Assembly (NCBI RefSeq): GCF_013366375.1
Contig: NZ_JABWMJ010000006.1
Location: 248,001-312,000, forward strand
Direction of reading: 5' to 3'
Length of the DNA stretch: 64,000 nt
Origin: Rhizobacter koreensis
Lineage (GTDB): Bacteria; Pseudomonadota; Gammaproteobacteria; Burkholderiales; Burkholderiaceae_C
Shown: positions 56,823 through 64,000 of the stretch, piece after piece
How the letters are laid out: each line of letters opens with the position of its first letter
How positions within the stretch are numbered: the first letter of the stretch is position 1
Made by a program: the position numbers and the translations under genes
Notes under the pieces: model-generated
What the model saw: only the letters and a program-made list of their open reading frames with translations
What the model was told of the DNA's origin: nothing
Database searches by the model: none

Positions 56823-57584
56823 TCAGTTCGGGATGACCGGCCGGCCGGCGCTCGCGCCGAGCTCGCCCTTCGAGCGGCTCGCGAGCAGCTGGCGCTCGAT
56901 CTGCTCGACGCCGACCGCGCCTGGCAGGTGGGTGCCGTCCTCGAACACGAGGCCCGGCGTGCCGCGCACCCGATGGCGCTGACCGAGCGCGGTGTTGCGC
57001 TGCAATGCGGAGGTGTCGCAGTTGGCGGCCGGCGCCGGCGTGCCCTCGAGCATCCAGTCGCGCCACGCCTTGGTGCTGTCCTTCGCGCACCAGATGTTGC
57101 GCGACTTCTCCGACGAGTCGGGGCCGAGGATCGGATAGAGGAAGGTGTAGACGGTGACGTCCTTGACCTGCTGCAGGTCACGCTCGAAACGTTTGCAGTA
57201 GCCGCAGTTCGGGTCCGCGAAGACGGCCATCTTGCGCGAGCCGTTGCCCTGCTTCCAGACCATCGCGTCCTTCAGCGGCAGCTTCGAGAAGTCGATCGCG
57301 GTGAGCTTGGCGATGCGCTGCTCGGTAAGGTTCGCGCGCGTGCGCGTGTCGATCAGCTGGCCTTCGATGAGGTACGTGCCCTGCTCGTCGGTGTAGAGCA
57401 CGTCGGTGCCGACGCGCAGTTCGTAGATGCCGGGGATCGGCGTCTTCGTGATCTCGTCGATGCGCGGGAAGTCGGGCAGGCGCTCGGCGATGGCCTTGCG
57501 GATCTGCGCGTCCTGCGCGAAGCCGGGTTGCCCCAGCAGGGCCGCGGCAGCGGCGACGGCGAGCCAGCGAAGGGTCTTGGACAT
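56823..57584 (-). CDS. dsbC: Periplasmic disulfide isomerase DsbC
   Basis: Corrects wrong disulfides in exported proteins. It is 253 aa, with a signal peptide of about 23 residues ending GFA. The N-terminal dimerisation domain carries PIPGIYELRVGTDVLY, and the thioredoxin domain has FADPNCGYC (Cys127, Cys130) and the cis-Pro loop RGTPGLVFEDG. The DsbC-specific second pair of cysteines is in IWCAKD and ANCDTS. It lies 9 bases downstream of the UbiH-like gene. The 151 bases toward the diheme cytochrome gene contain a 6-bp hairpin at 56739-56753 without a T-run. Confidence 0.94.
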   Translation of the reverse strand: MSKTLRWLAVAAAAALLGQPGFAQDAQIRKAIAERLPDFPRIDEITKTPIPGIYELRVGTDVLYTDEQGTYLIEGQLIDTRTRANLTEQRIAKLTAIDFSKLPLKDAMVWKQGNGSRKMAVFADPNCGYCKRFERDLQQVKDVTVYTFLYPILGPDSSEKSRNIWCAKDSTKAWRDWMLEGTPAPAANCDTSALQRNTALGQRHRVRGTPGLVFEDGTHLPGAVGVEQIERQLLASRSKGELGASAGRPVIPN

Positions 57585-57593
57585 GGGGCGCTT

Positions 57594-58706
57594 TCAGGAG
57601 TTGAGCGCCTGGGCGGTCAGCCAGCGCTTGAGCGGCGTGATTCTATTGACGGCGCCGATGCCCTGGTTGCGAAGGCCCTTGAATGCGTCGGCATCGTGTG
57701 AAAAGAGACGCCACAGGGCGTCGGTGGTGCGCTGCATCGCCCACGTCGGCGCGGCGCGTTGCCGCACGTAGCGGCGCAGCAACCGTTCGTCGCCGAGGCG
57801 CCGCCACGGCTCGCGCGCGGCGATCACGTCGACGAGCGCCGCCACGTCGGCGAGGCCGAGGTTGAGGCCCTGCCCGGCGAGCGGATGGATCACGTGCGCG
57901 GCGTCGCCGAGCAGCACCCAGCCCGGCCCGCACCAGCTGCGCGCCTGCCCCACGCTCAGCGGCCAGGCCGCGCGCCGCGACGCGAGCGCGAGCTCGCCGG
58001 CTGCGCCGCCGGTCGCCGCCATCAGCTCGGCGACGAAGCCGGCATCGTCGGCGTCGAGCAGCGCCCGGGCGCGCGCGTCCGGCAGCGACCAGACCAGCGC
58101 GTACGAGGCGCCGCCGCGCGGCTTGTCGATCGGCAGCAGCGCCAGCACGTCCGGCGAGCGGAACCACTGCAGCGCGGTGCCGGCGTGCGGCGCGCTCGCC
58201 GTCAGGCGCGCGGCGATCGCGCGCTGGCCGTAGGGATGCTCGTCGAAGGCGACGCCGAGCTCGGCACGCCCGGCCGACGCCCGCCCCTCGCAGATCGCGG
58301 TCAGCGCCGCGGGCTGCAGCGCCGTGCCGACGCTCACGTGCGGCGCGAAGCGGAGCGCGCTGTCGAGCTCGCGCTCGACCGCGGCGGCGTCGACGATCCA
58401 GGCGAGCTCGCCGACGCGCTGCTGCCAGGCCGAGAACTCGAGCGCGCTCGCGCCGTCGTCGCCGCGCACCCGCATGTCGTAGACCGGCGTCGCGTCGCCC
58501 GGGGCGAGCGCGTCCCAGACCTTGAGGCTGGCGAGAAGCCGCACCGACGCGGCGTTGAGCGCATAGGCGCGCACGTCCTCGGGAGCGTCGGCGCGGCGCG
58601 GCTCGGCCTGCAGCGCGACCGTCACGCCGATTCGGCCGAGCGCGAGCGCGAGCGCCTTGCCGACGATCCCGCTGCCCCGCACCTGCACATCGATGGCCGT
58701 CGTCAC
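57594..58706 (-). CDS. UbiH/UbiF/VisC-family FAD monooxygenase
   Basis: A 370-aa flavoprotein hydroxylase, likely of the ubiquinone ring. The N-terminal Rossmann motif is VRGSGIVGKALALALGR and the FAD-phosphate motif is LLGDAAHVIHPLAGQGLNLGL, the UbiH-family signature. The N-terminus has GSGIVG instead of the usual GGGxVG. Start is GTG 58706; no upstream ATG is available. Which ring position it hydroxylates cannot be told. It is co-directional with dsbC. Confidence 0.87.
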   Translation of the reverse strand: MTTAIDVQVRGSGIVGKALALALGRIGVTVALQAEPRRADAPEDVRAYALNAASVRLLASLKVWDALAPGDATPVYDMRVRGDDGASALEFSAWQQRVGELAWIVDAAAVERELDSALRFAPHVSVGTALQPAALTAICEGRASAGRAELGVAFDEHPYGQRAIAARLTASAPHAGTALQWFRSPDVLALLPIDKPRGGASYALVWSLPDARARALLDADDAGFVAELMAATGGAAGELALASRRAAWPLSVGQARSWCGPGWVLLGDAAHVIHPLAGQGLNLGLADVAALVDVIAAREPWRRLGDERLLRRYVRQRAAPTWAMQRTTDALWRLFSHDADAFKGLRNQGIGAVNRITPLKRWLTAQALNS

Positions 58707-58927
58707 CCGGCGATTGTAGGAAGCGGCCGAGCCGGCCCCCGCGACGCGGCGCGCCGTTGCGACCTGCGGAGCGTCGCGCCCGCCTGCGCCAAGCCGTCGT
58801 CGAGCGCACCGCGAGGGGGGCGGGCCGTGGTAGAACGACCGGTCGCGAGCGGAGCGCCCGGCTCCCGGCTCGCAGAGCTCGTCGATCGCGGCCGTCGTGG
58901 GCCGGCCGCACGACGCGGAGACGACGC

Positions 58928-59779
58928 ATGCACCGATGGATCCTCGACGCCGACGGCGCCCCCGCGCGCGCCCATGCCGCGCGCGCGCCCGGTGACGCGC
59001 TGGCCGGCGTGATCGGCAGCATCGGCACCGCGAACTTCGGCACCGAGGCGCTCGCCAGCCTCAATGCCGCGCTGCCGGTCGACTCGTGGTCGATCTACCG
59101 GGTGCACCGGCACCAGCCGCCGCGCCTGCACGCGTCGGGCAGCTTCGGCATCCCCGACACCACCGGCGAGTGCTTCCGCGTCTATCGCGCCGGCCTCTAC
59201 CAGGCCGACGCGAGCTTCGACCCCGTCCATGAGGCGGCGCCCGGCGCTCCGGCGATCATGACGCACTGGTCGGCCGACGAGCTCGGCGCGGCGCACCGCG
59301 AGCAGATCTACCTGCGCTACGGCATGCGCGAGCGCCTTTCGCTGATCCTCGCCGAGCCGGACGGCGGGCTGATGTCCGTCAACCTCTATCGCCACGAGCA
59401 CCAGCGCCGCTTCGACGACGCCGAGTTCGAATGGGCGCAATCGGCCGCACGCTGGCTGCTTGCCTGCGTGACGCGGCACATCGAGCTGGCGGCGCGGCTC
59501 GGCGTCGAGGCGTGCCCGGAGGCCGACGAGCCCGCGGTCGCGCCGCTCGCCCACGCGCTCGAGCGGCTGCGCCGGCGCTGCCCCGGCCTCACCGCGCGCG
59601 AGACCCAGATCTGCGAGCGCCTGTTGCGCGGCTGGAGTCACGACGGCATCGCGAGCGACCTGGGCCTGTCGGTTGCGACCGTCAAGACCTACCGCAATCG
59701 CGCGTTCGATCGTCTGGGCATCCACTTCCGCAGCGAGCTGTTCAGCCTCGCGATGCACACGGGCGAGCCGACGCACTGA
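58928..59779 (+). CDS. LuxR-type transcriptional regulator
   Basis: A 283-aa regulator. The first 210 residues form an unrecognised sensor domain, GAF/autoinducer-domain-like in length but without the autoinducer motifs. The C-terminal LuxR helix-turn-helix is LTARETQICERLLRG, then SHDGIASDLGLSVATVKTYRNR near residues 240-260. Start ATG 58928 is chosen; earlier in-frame codons lie in the gap. It points toward the tannase-family gene 222 bases on, so it may regulate the tannase-sulfatase-ligase genes; this is inference. Confidence 0.85.
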   Translation: MHRWILDADGAPARAHAARAPGDALAGVIGSIGTANFGTEALASLNAALPVDSWSIYRVHRHQPPRLHASGSFGIPDTTGECFRVYRAGLYQADASFDPVHEAAPGAPAIMTHWSADELGAAHREQIYLRYGMRERLSLILAEPDGGLMSVNLYRHEHQRRFDDAEFEWAQSAARWLLACVTRHIELAARLGVEACPEADEPAVAPLAHALERLRRRCPGLTARETQICERLLRGWSHDGIASDLGLSVATVKTYRNRAFDRLGIHFRSELFSLAMHTGEPTH

Positions 59780-60001
59780 CCGTGGCGGCACGCCGCCGCG
59801 CCCGACGCGCTCGACACAGCCTGGTTGCGGCAGCGGCTCCGCAACTGGGCGCGGATCCGCCACCGCGCTTGCCAGCCGTGGCGGGCGGAGGCCGCGCCGA
59901 GCGGCGCCGCGCCTCGGGGTTTCCCTGTCGTTCTCCGGGATGACAGGCGCCGCGCGATGCCTCCCTAGCATCCGTGGCCACCTGTTCGACGAGGCAACAC
60001 C

Positions 60002-61651
60002 ATGACCCGCCTGCACCTTTCCCCGGCCGTGCTCGGCCTTTCGATCCTCGCCGCGCTCGCCGGCTGCGGCGGCGGCGACGGCGACGACGACGCCGCGGCA
60101 GTGCCGCTGAACGCGACCGAGGCGTGCGCCAACGTTGCGAGCGCCGGTCTCGCGGCGACCACGCTTGCCGCCCAGCACAACGCCGACGGCGCTGCCACGG
60201 TGGCCGGCACCGCCCTCAACGCGCACTGTGTGGTCGACGGCAAGACCAACGAGCGCATCGGCATCAACGGCAAGACGTTCCAGATCGGCTTTCGCCTGCG
60301 CATGCCCGACAACTGGAACGGCCGCCTGGTCTTCGTCGGCGGCGGCGGCAACGACGGCAGCGTCGGCAACGCGGTCGGCCCGAACGTCGGCCCGATCACG
60401 GCGATGGTGCCGGCGATCCAGCAGGGCTATGCGGTCGTCAGCACCGACGGCGGCCACACCGGCGGCGCCGGCGCCGACTTCGGCTCGGACTCGATCGCCC
60501 GCGTCGACCACGCCTACAACGCGTTCGACGTGACCGCGGTCAACGCCAAGGCGCTGATCGCGAAGCGCTACGGCCGCGGACCCGACAAGTCGTACTTCAT
60601 CGGCGGCTCCGGCGGCGGGCGCCAGGGGATGATGTTCACGCAGCGGTTCCCGAGCTACTTCGACGGCGTGATCGCGTCGTACCCGGCAATGCGCGTGGCC
60701 AGCGGCGGAACCATCGGCGCGATGTGGAACCACATCCAGTTCACCGCGATCGCGCCGGTCGAGAACGGCGCGCCGATCCTCAGCAAGGCGTACAGCGACG
60801 CCGACCTCAACCTTACGGCGGCCAAGATCCTCGAGCAGTGCGATGCGCTCGACGGCACGGCCGACGGCATGGTCAACAACTTCAAGGCCTGCCACTTCGA
60901 CCCCGTGGTGCTGCAGTGCCCGGGCGCCAAGACGGCGACCTGCCTGACCGCACCGCAGGTCACCGCGCTGCGGCGCCTCTTCAGCGGACCGGTGAACTCC
61001 GCCGGCACCTCGCTCTACGTCGGGCAGGTCACCGACCCCGGCATCTCGACCGCGGGCTGGCGCGCCTGGGCGCTGGGCTCGTCGACCACCGCGACGCCCG
61101 ACTCGCGCTACGTCACGCTGATGCAGGACGCGCTGCGCTGGGAGTTCTTCACCCCGCCCGACCCGACCTTCAACGGCCTCGCCTTCAACTTCGACACCGA
61201 CCCGGCGCGCATGGCGTGGACCTCGTCGATCTACGACACCTATCGGGACGACCGCCTCACGGCGTACAAGGCGCGCGGCGGCAAGCTGATGTTCGTGCAC
61301 GGCCTCGCCGACCCGATCTTCTCGGCCAAGGACACCGTCGACTACGTCGAGCGGCTCGCCGCGAACAACGGCGGCATGACGGCGGCGCAGGCGTTCGTGC
61401 GCCTCTTCCTGATGCCGGGCGCGGTGCACGGCCCCGGAGGCCGCTCGACCGACCTCGTCGACCTGCTGACGCCGATGGTCGAGTGGGTCGAGAAGGGCAA
61501 CGCGCCCGACTCGCTGCTGGCCGGCGCGCCCGCGAACCACGCATGGTTCCCGAACCGCACGCGGCCGCTCTGCCCGTATCCGACCTTCGCGAAGTACCGC
61601 GGCAGCGGCAGCATCGAGTCGGCGGCGAGCTTCAGCTGCGAAGTCAGCTGA
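60002..61651 (+). CDS. Tannase/feruloyl esterase family lipoprotein
   Basis: A 549-aa alpha/beta hydrolase that would cleave aromatic acid esters in the periplasm or outside. The lipobox LAALAGC gives a lipoprotein. The nucleophile elbow reads GGSGGGRQGM (Ser203), the Asp is in HGLADPIFS (Asp437) and the His in PGAVHGPGG (His476). The family's usual elbow GCSTGGRQ and histidine site HC form the CS-D-HC disulfide; here both cysteines are Gly (202, 477). The lid retains ECCH-like cysteines in LEQCDALDG, FKACHFDP and LQCPG. The 70-base gap to the sulfatase suggests an operon. Confidence 0.88.
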   Translation: MTRLHLSPAVLGLSILAALAGCGGGDGDDDAAAVPLNATEACANVASAGLAATTLAAQHNADGAATVAGTALNAHCVVDGKTNERIGINGKTFQIGFRLRMPDNWNGRLVFVGGGGNDGSVGNAVGPNVGPITAMVPAIQQGYAVVSTDGGHTGGAGADFGSDSIARVDHAYNAFDVTAVNAKALIAKRYGRGPDKSYFIGGSGGGRQGMMFTQRFPSYFDGVIASYPAMRVASGGTIGAMWNHIQFTAIAPVENGAPILSKAYSDADLNLTAAKILEQCDALDGTADGMVNNFKACHFDPVVLQCPGAKTATCLTAPQVTALRRLFSGPVNSAGTSLYVGQVTDPGISTAGWRAWALGSSTTATPDSRYVTLMQDALRWEFFTPPDPTFNGLAFNFDTDPARMAWTSSIYDTYRDDRLTAYKARGGKLMFVHGLADPIFSAKDTVDYVERLAANNGGMTAAQAFVRLFLMPGAVHGPGGRSTDLVDLLTPMVEWVEKGNAPDSLLAGAPANHAWFPNRTRPLCPYPTFAKYRGSGSIESAASFSCEVS

Positions 61652-61720
61652 CGCCTCGGGGTAGCCTTGCGGGCCGAGCGGCGACCGGCCGCTCGCCCGC
61701 CACGCCGAACACCGATCGCC

Positions 61721-63055
61721 ATGACCGTCCGCCCGCGCAGCGCTCGCCGCCCCAACGTCGTGTTCATCGTCGCCGACGACCTCGGCCACGCCGACCTCGG
61801 CTGCTACGGCGGCCGGCCGGCCGACTTCGGACCGGTATCGCCCACGCTCGACCGCATGGCGGCGAACGGCATCCGCTTCACGCAGGGCTACGCCAACTCG
61901 CCGGTGTGCTCGCCGACCCGCTTCGCGCTGATGACCGCGCGTTACCAGTACCGGCTGCGCGGCGCCGCCGAGGAGCCGATCCGCAACAACTCGCGCGGCA
62001 GCACCACGCTGGGCCTGCCGGCCGACCAGCCGACGATCGCGTCGCTGCTGCGCGACGCCGGCTACCGCACCGCGCTGGTCGGCAAGTGGCACCTGGGCCT
62101 GCCGCCGCACTTCGGACCGCTGCGCTCGGGCTACGAGCACTTCTACGGACCCATGTCGGGCGGCGTCGACTACTTCAGCCACTGCTCGGGCAACGGCGTG
62201 CACGACCTCTGGGACGGCGACGAAGAAGTCCACCACGAGGGCTACCTCACCGACCTGCTCTCCGACCGCGCGGTCGTGACGGTGCGCGAGTTCGCGTCGG
62301 GTGACGCGCCGTTCCTGCTGAGCCTCCACTACACCGCGCCGCACTGGCCGTGGGAAACGCGCGACGACGCCGGCCGCGCGCTGGTCGTTCGCGACAACCT
62401 GTTCGACCTCGCCGGCGGCAACATCCACACCTATCGCCGGATGATCCACCACATGGACGAAGGCATCGGCCGCGTGCTCGGCGCGCTCGCCGACGCCGGC
62501 GTGCTCGACGACACGCTCGTCGTCTTCACCAGCGACAACGGCGGCGAGCGCTTTTCGGACAACTGGCCGCTCGTCGGCGGCAAGATGGACCTCACCGAAG
62601 GCGGGATCCGGGTGCCGTGGATCGCCCAGTGGCCGGCGCTGATCGGACCGGGCCGCGTCAGCGCGCAGCACTGCCTCACGATGGACTGGAGCGCGACGCT
62701 CCTCGACGCCGCCGGTGTCGCCGCGGCGCCCGAGCATCCGCTCGACGGCGTCTCGCTGCTCGACGTCCTCGCTGGCGGCCCCGAGTTCGAGCGGCCGATG
62801 CACTGGCGCATGAATCACCGCGGCCAGCGCGCCCTGCGCCATGGGCGCTGGAAGTACCTGCAGGTCGACGGCCACGAATACCTGTTCGACATCGACGCCG
62901 ACGAGCGCGAGCGCGCCAATCGCGCGCCGCTCGAGCCCGAGCGCCTCGCTCGCATGCGCGACCACTGGCAGCGCTGGAACGACTCGATGCCGCCGATCCC
63001 CGCCGACGCGACGGTGAGCCTCGGCTATTCGGTCAAGGACATGCCGCAGCGCTGA
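61721..63055 (+). CDS. Arylsulfatase-family sulfatase
   Basis: A 444-aa type I sulfatase from ATG 61721. The formylglycine site is Cys63 in SPVCSPTRFALMTARY. The metal site has VADDLGHADLG near the N-terminus and FTSDNGGERF, and the lysine is in VGKWHLG. The C-terminal subdomain has WRMNHRGQRALRHGRWKYL. It lacks a signal peptide, so it should act in the cytosol unless exported folded by Tat, for which no twin-Arg signal with a hydrophobic core is seen. It needs a formylglycine-generating enzyme, not seen in this window. Confidence 0.9.
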   Translation: MTVRPRSARRPNVVFIVADDLGHADLGCYGGRPADFGPVSPTLDRMAANGIRFTQGYANSPVCSPTRFALMTARYQYRLRGAAEEPIRNNSRGSTTLGLPADQPTIASLLRDAGYRTALVGKWHLGLPPHFGPLRSGYEHFYGPMSGGVDYFSHCSGNGVHDLWDGDEEVHHEGYLTDLLSDRAVVTVREFASGDAPFLLSLHYTAPHWPWETRDDAGRALVVRDNLFDLAGGNIHTYRRMIHHMDEGIGRVLGALADAGVLDDTLVVFTSDNGGERFSDNWPLVGGKMDLTEGGIRVPWIAQWPALIGPGRVSAQHCLTMDWSATLLDAAGVAAAPEHPLDGVSLLDVLAGGPEFERPMHWRMNHRGQRALRHGRWKYLQVDGHEYLFDIDADERERANRAPLEPERLARMRDHWQRWNDSMPPIPADATVSLGYSVKDMPQR

Positions 63056-63092
63056 GGCGCGACGGCGCCTCGAGCACCCACACTTCCGCACC

Positions 63093-64000
63093 ATGGCCAT
63101 CCGCGACAACCGCTCCGAATGGGACGCCGAAAGCGCCGGCGTCGAGCTGCTCGACCTCACCGTGGGCGAGCTCGTCGACCGCCAGGCCGAGGCGCTCGGC
63201 GACCGCGAGGCGGTGGTCTATCGCTACCCCGAGATCGGCCTCGACCTGCGACTCGGCTTTCGCGAACTGCGCGAGCGCGTCGATGCGGTCGCGCGGGGCC
63301 TGATCGCGCTCGGCGTCGGCGCCGGTGACAAGGTCGCGGTGCTCGCGACCAACGTGCCCGAGTGGCTGCTGCTCGAACTCGCGGTGCCGAAGATCGGCGC
63401 CGTGCTGGTGACGGTGAACACCAATGTGCGCTCGAGCGAGCTCGAGTACCTGCTGCGCCAGGCCGACGTGCACACGATCGTGCTGATGGCCGAGTACCGC
63501 GGCAACGCCTATGCCGACGCGCTGGCCGCGTTGGTGCCCGAGCTCGCGGCGATCGACGAGCCGCTGCGGCAGCCGATCGCGAACGACGCCTTTCCGCAGC
63601 TGCGCTGCGCCGTGCTGCTCGGCGAACGCGAGCGCGCCGGATTCATGCCGTTCGCGACCATGCTCGAGGCCGGGAACGCGGTCGACGCGGGCGTGCTGCG
63701 CGAGCGCCAGGCTGCGGTGCGACCGCGCGACACGTCGCAGATCCAGTTCACGAGCGGGACCACCGGCGCGCCCAAGGGCGCCATGATCACGCATCGCGGC
63801 ACCATCAACAACGCGCGCCTGTTCGGGATGCGCGCGGGTCTGCAGCCGGGCGACCGCATGGTCACCGCGATGCCGTTCTTCCACACCGCCGGCAACGTGG
63901 TCGACGTGCTCGGCCTGTTGGTGCACGGCGCCACGCTGATCAAGGCGATCCACTTCGACGCCCTCAAGCTGCTCGAGCTCGTCGCCGCGGAGCGCGCGAC
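63093..64000 (+). CDS. AMP-forming acyl-CoA synthetase, truncated by the window end
   Basis: The first 302 residues of an ANL-superfamily ligase that activates a carboxylic acid to an acyl-CoA. The N-terminus has LLDLTVGELVDRQAEALGD, the FRELRERVDAVARGL helix and KVAVLATNVPEW; the ATP loop is FTSGTTGAPKGAMITHRG and the A5-like MPFFHTAGNV follows. The pattern fits medium or long-chain fatty acyl-CoA synthetases. The start ATG 63093 lies 38 bases after the sulfatase stop, so it is probably co-transcribed. The C-terminal domain lies outside the window. Confidence 0.92.
   Translation, partial: MAIRDNRSEWDAESAGVELLDLTVGELVDRQAEALGDREAVVYRYPEIGLDLRLGFRELRERVDAVARGLIALGVGAGDKVAVLATNVPEWLLLELAVPKIGAVLVTVNTNVRSSELEYLLRQADVHTIVLMAEYRGNAYADALAALVPELAAIDEPLRQPIANDAFPQLRCAVLLGERERAGFMPFATMLEAGNAVDAGVLRERQAAVRPRDTSQIQFTSGTTGAPKGAMITHRGTINNARLFGMRAGLQPGDRMVTAMPFFHTAGNVVDVLGLLVHGATLIKAIHFDALKLLELVAAERA

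Noticed and set aside
58703..63160. Minus-strand open frame of 1485 codons, the longest in the window
   Set aside because: Antisense to the regulator, esterase and sulfatase genes, all with catalytic motifs. No domain recognised; Arg/Ala/Val/Asp-rich shadow composition.

Overview
The window is dense, very GC-rich chromosomal DNA of a betaproteobacterium, most likely of the Burkholderiales. The evidence is the gene order: lepB-lepA-mucD-rseB-rseA-rpoE followed by fabF-acpP-fabG-fabD-fabH-plsX-rpmF-yceD with divergent maf, together with the GC bias and protein similarity throughout. I see no tRNA, rRNA, CRISPR array, insertion sequence or phage gene. Strong third-position GC bias creates very long antisense open frames, which I left out.

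Layout. (1) 1-7152, minus strand: signal peptidase and EF4, a compact putative small RNA, then the envelope-stress sigma factor with its anti-sigma factor, co-regulator and periplasmic protease. (2) 7175-13648, minus strand: the type II fatty acid synthesis and phospholipid-initiation cluster with ribosomal protein L32. (3) 13825-16724: Maf nucleotide pyrophosphatase, a tetrapyrrole-methylase-family methyltransferase and a RhlE-type RNA helicase. (4) 16852-30461: a surface glycan locus holding a GDP-mannose enzyme, two different phosphoglycosyl transferases, a membrane dehydratase, an aminotransferase, two methyltransferases, three glycosyltransferases, a flippase and an acetyltransferase. No polymerase is visible. 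Most of its minus-strand genes overlap by 1 to 11 bases. (5) 30556-33773: lysS and two tandem class I amidotransferase paralogues.

(6) 33862-38789, minus strand: an iron and light module. It contains a Bfd ferredoxin under a near-perfect Fur box, bacterioferritin, a bacteriophytochrome histidine kinase with an altered chromophore pocket, its heme oxygenase, and a cysteine-rich flavodoxin-like protein. (7) 38890-43110: a fused binding-protein/permease of an osmoprotectant-type ABC importer without an adjacent ATPase, an ATP-dependent DNA ligase, and divergent rdgC. (8) 43145-51454: a string of housekeeping and poorly known genes (exported small protein, cupin, DUF4256, enoyl-CoA hydratase, DUF3108, M61 peptidase, AI-2E transporter, lipoprotein sugar dehydrogenase). 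(9) 51547-56671: a caa3-type cytochrome oxidase with fused subunits I and III, a cytochrome-c-tailed subunit II and two extra c-type cytochromes. (10) 56823-64000: dsbC, a UbiH-like hydroxylase, a LuxR-type regulator, a tannase-family lipoprotein lacking its signature disulfide cysteines, a sulfatase and a truncated acyl-CoA synthetase.

The points most worth a second look are: the two-hairpin small RNA between mucD and lepA (2527-2591); the His-to-Ile change in the bacteriophytochrome D-ring pocket together with its missing response regulator; the paired loss of both cysteines of the CS-D-HC motif in the tannase-family protein; the Fur-boxed Bfd/bacterioferritin pair beside heme oxygenase; and the glycan locus with two initiating transferases. 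All calls come from reading the sequence, and no database search was run.
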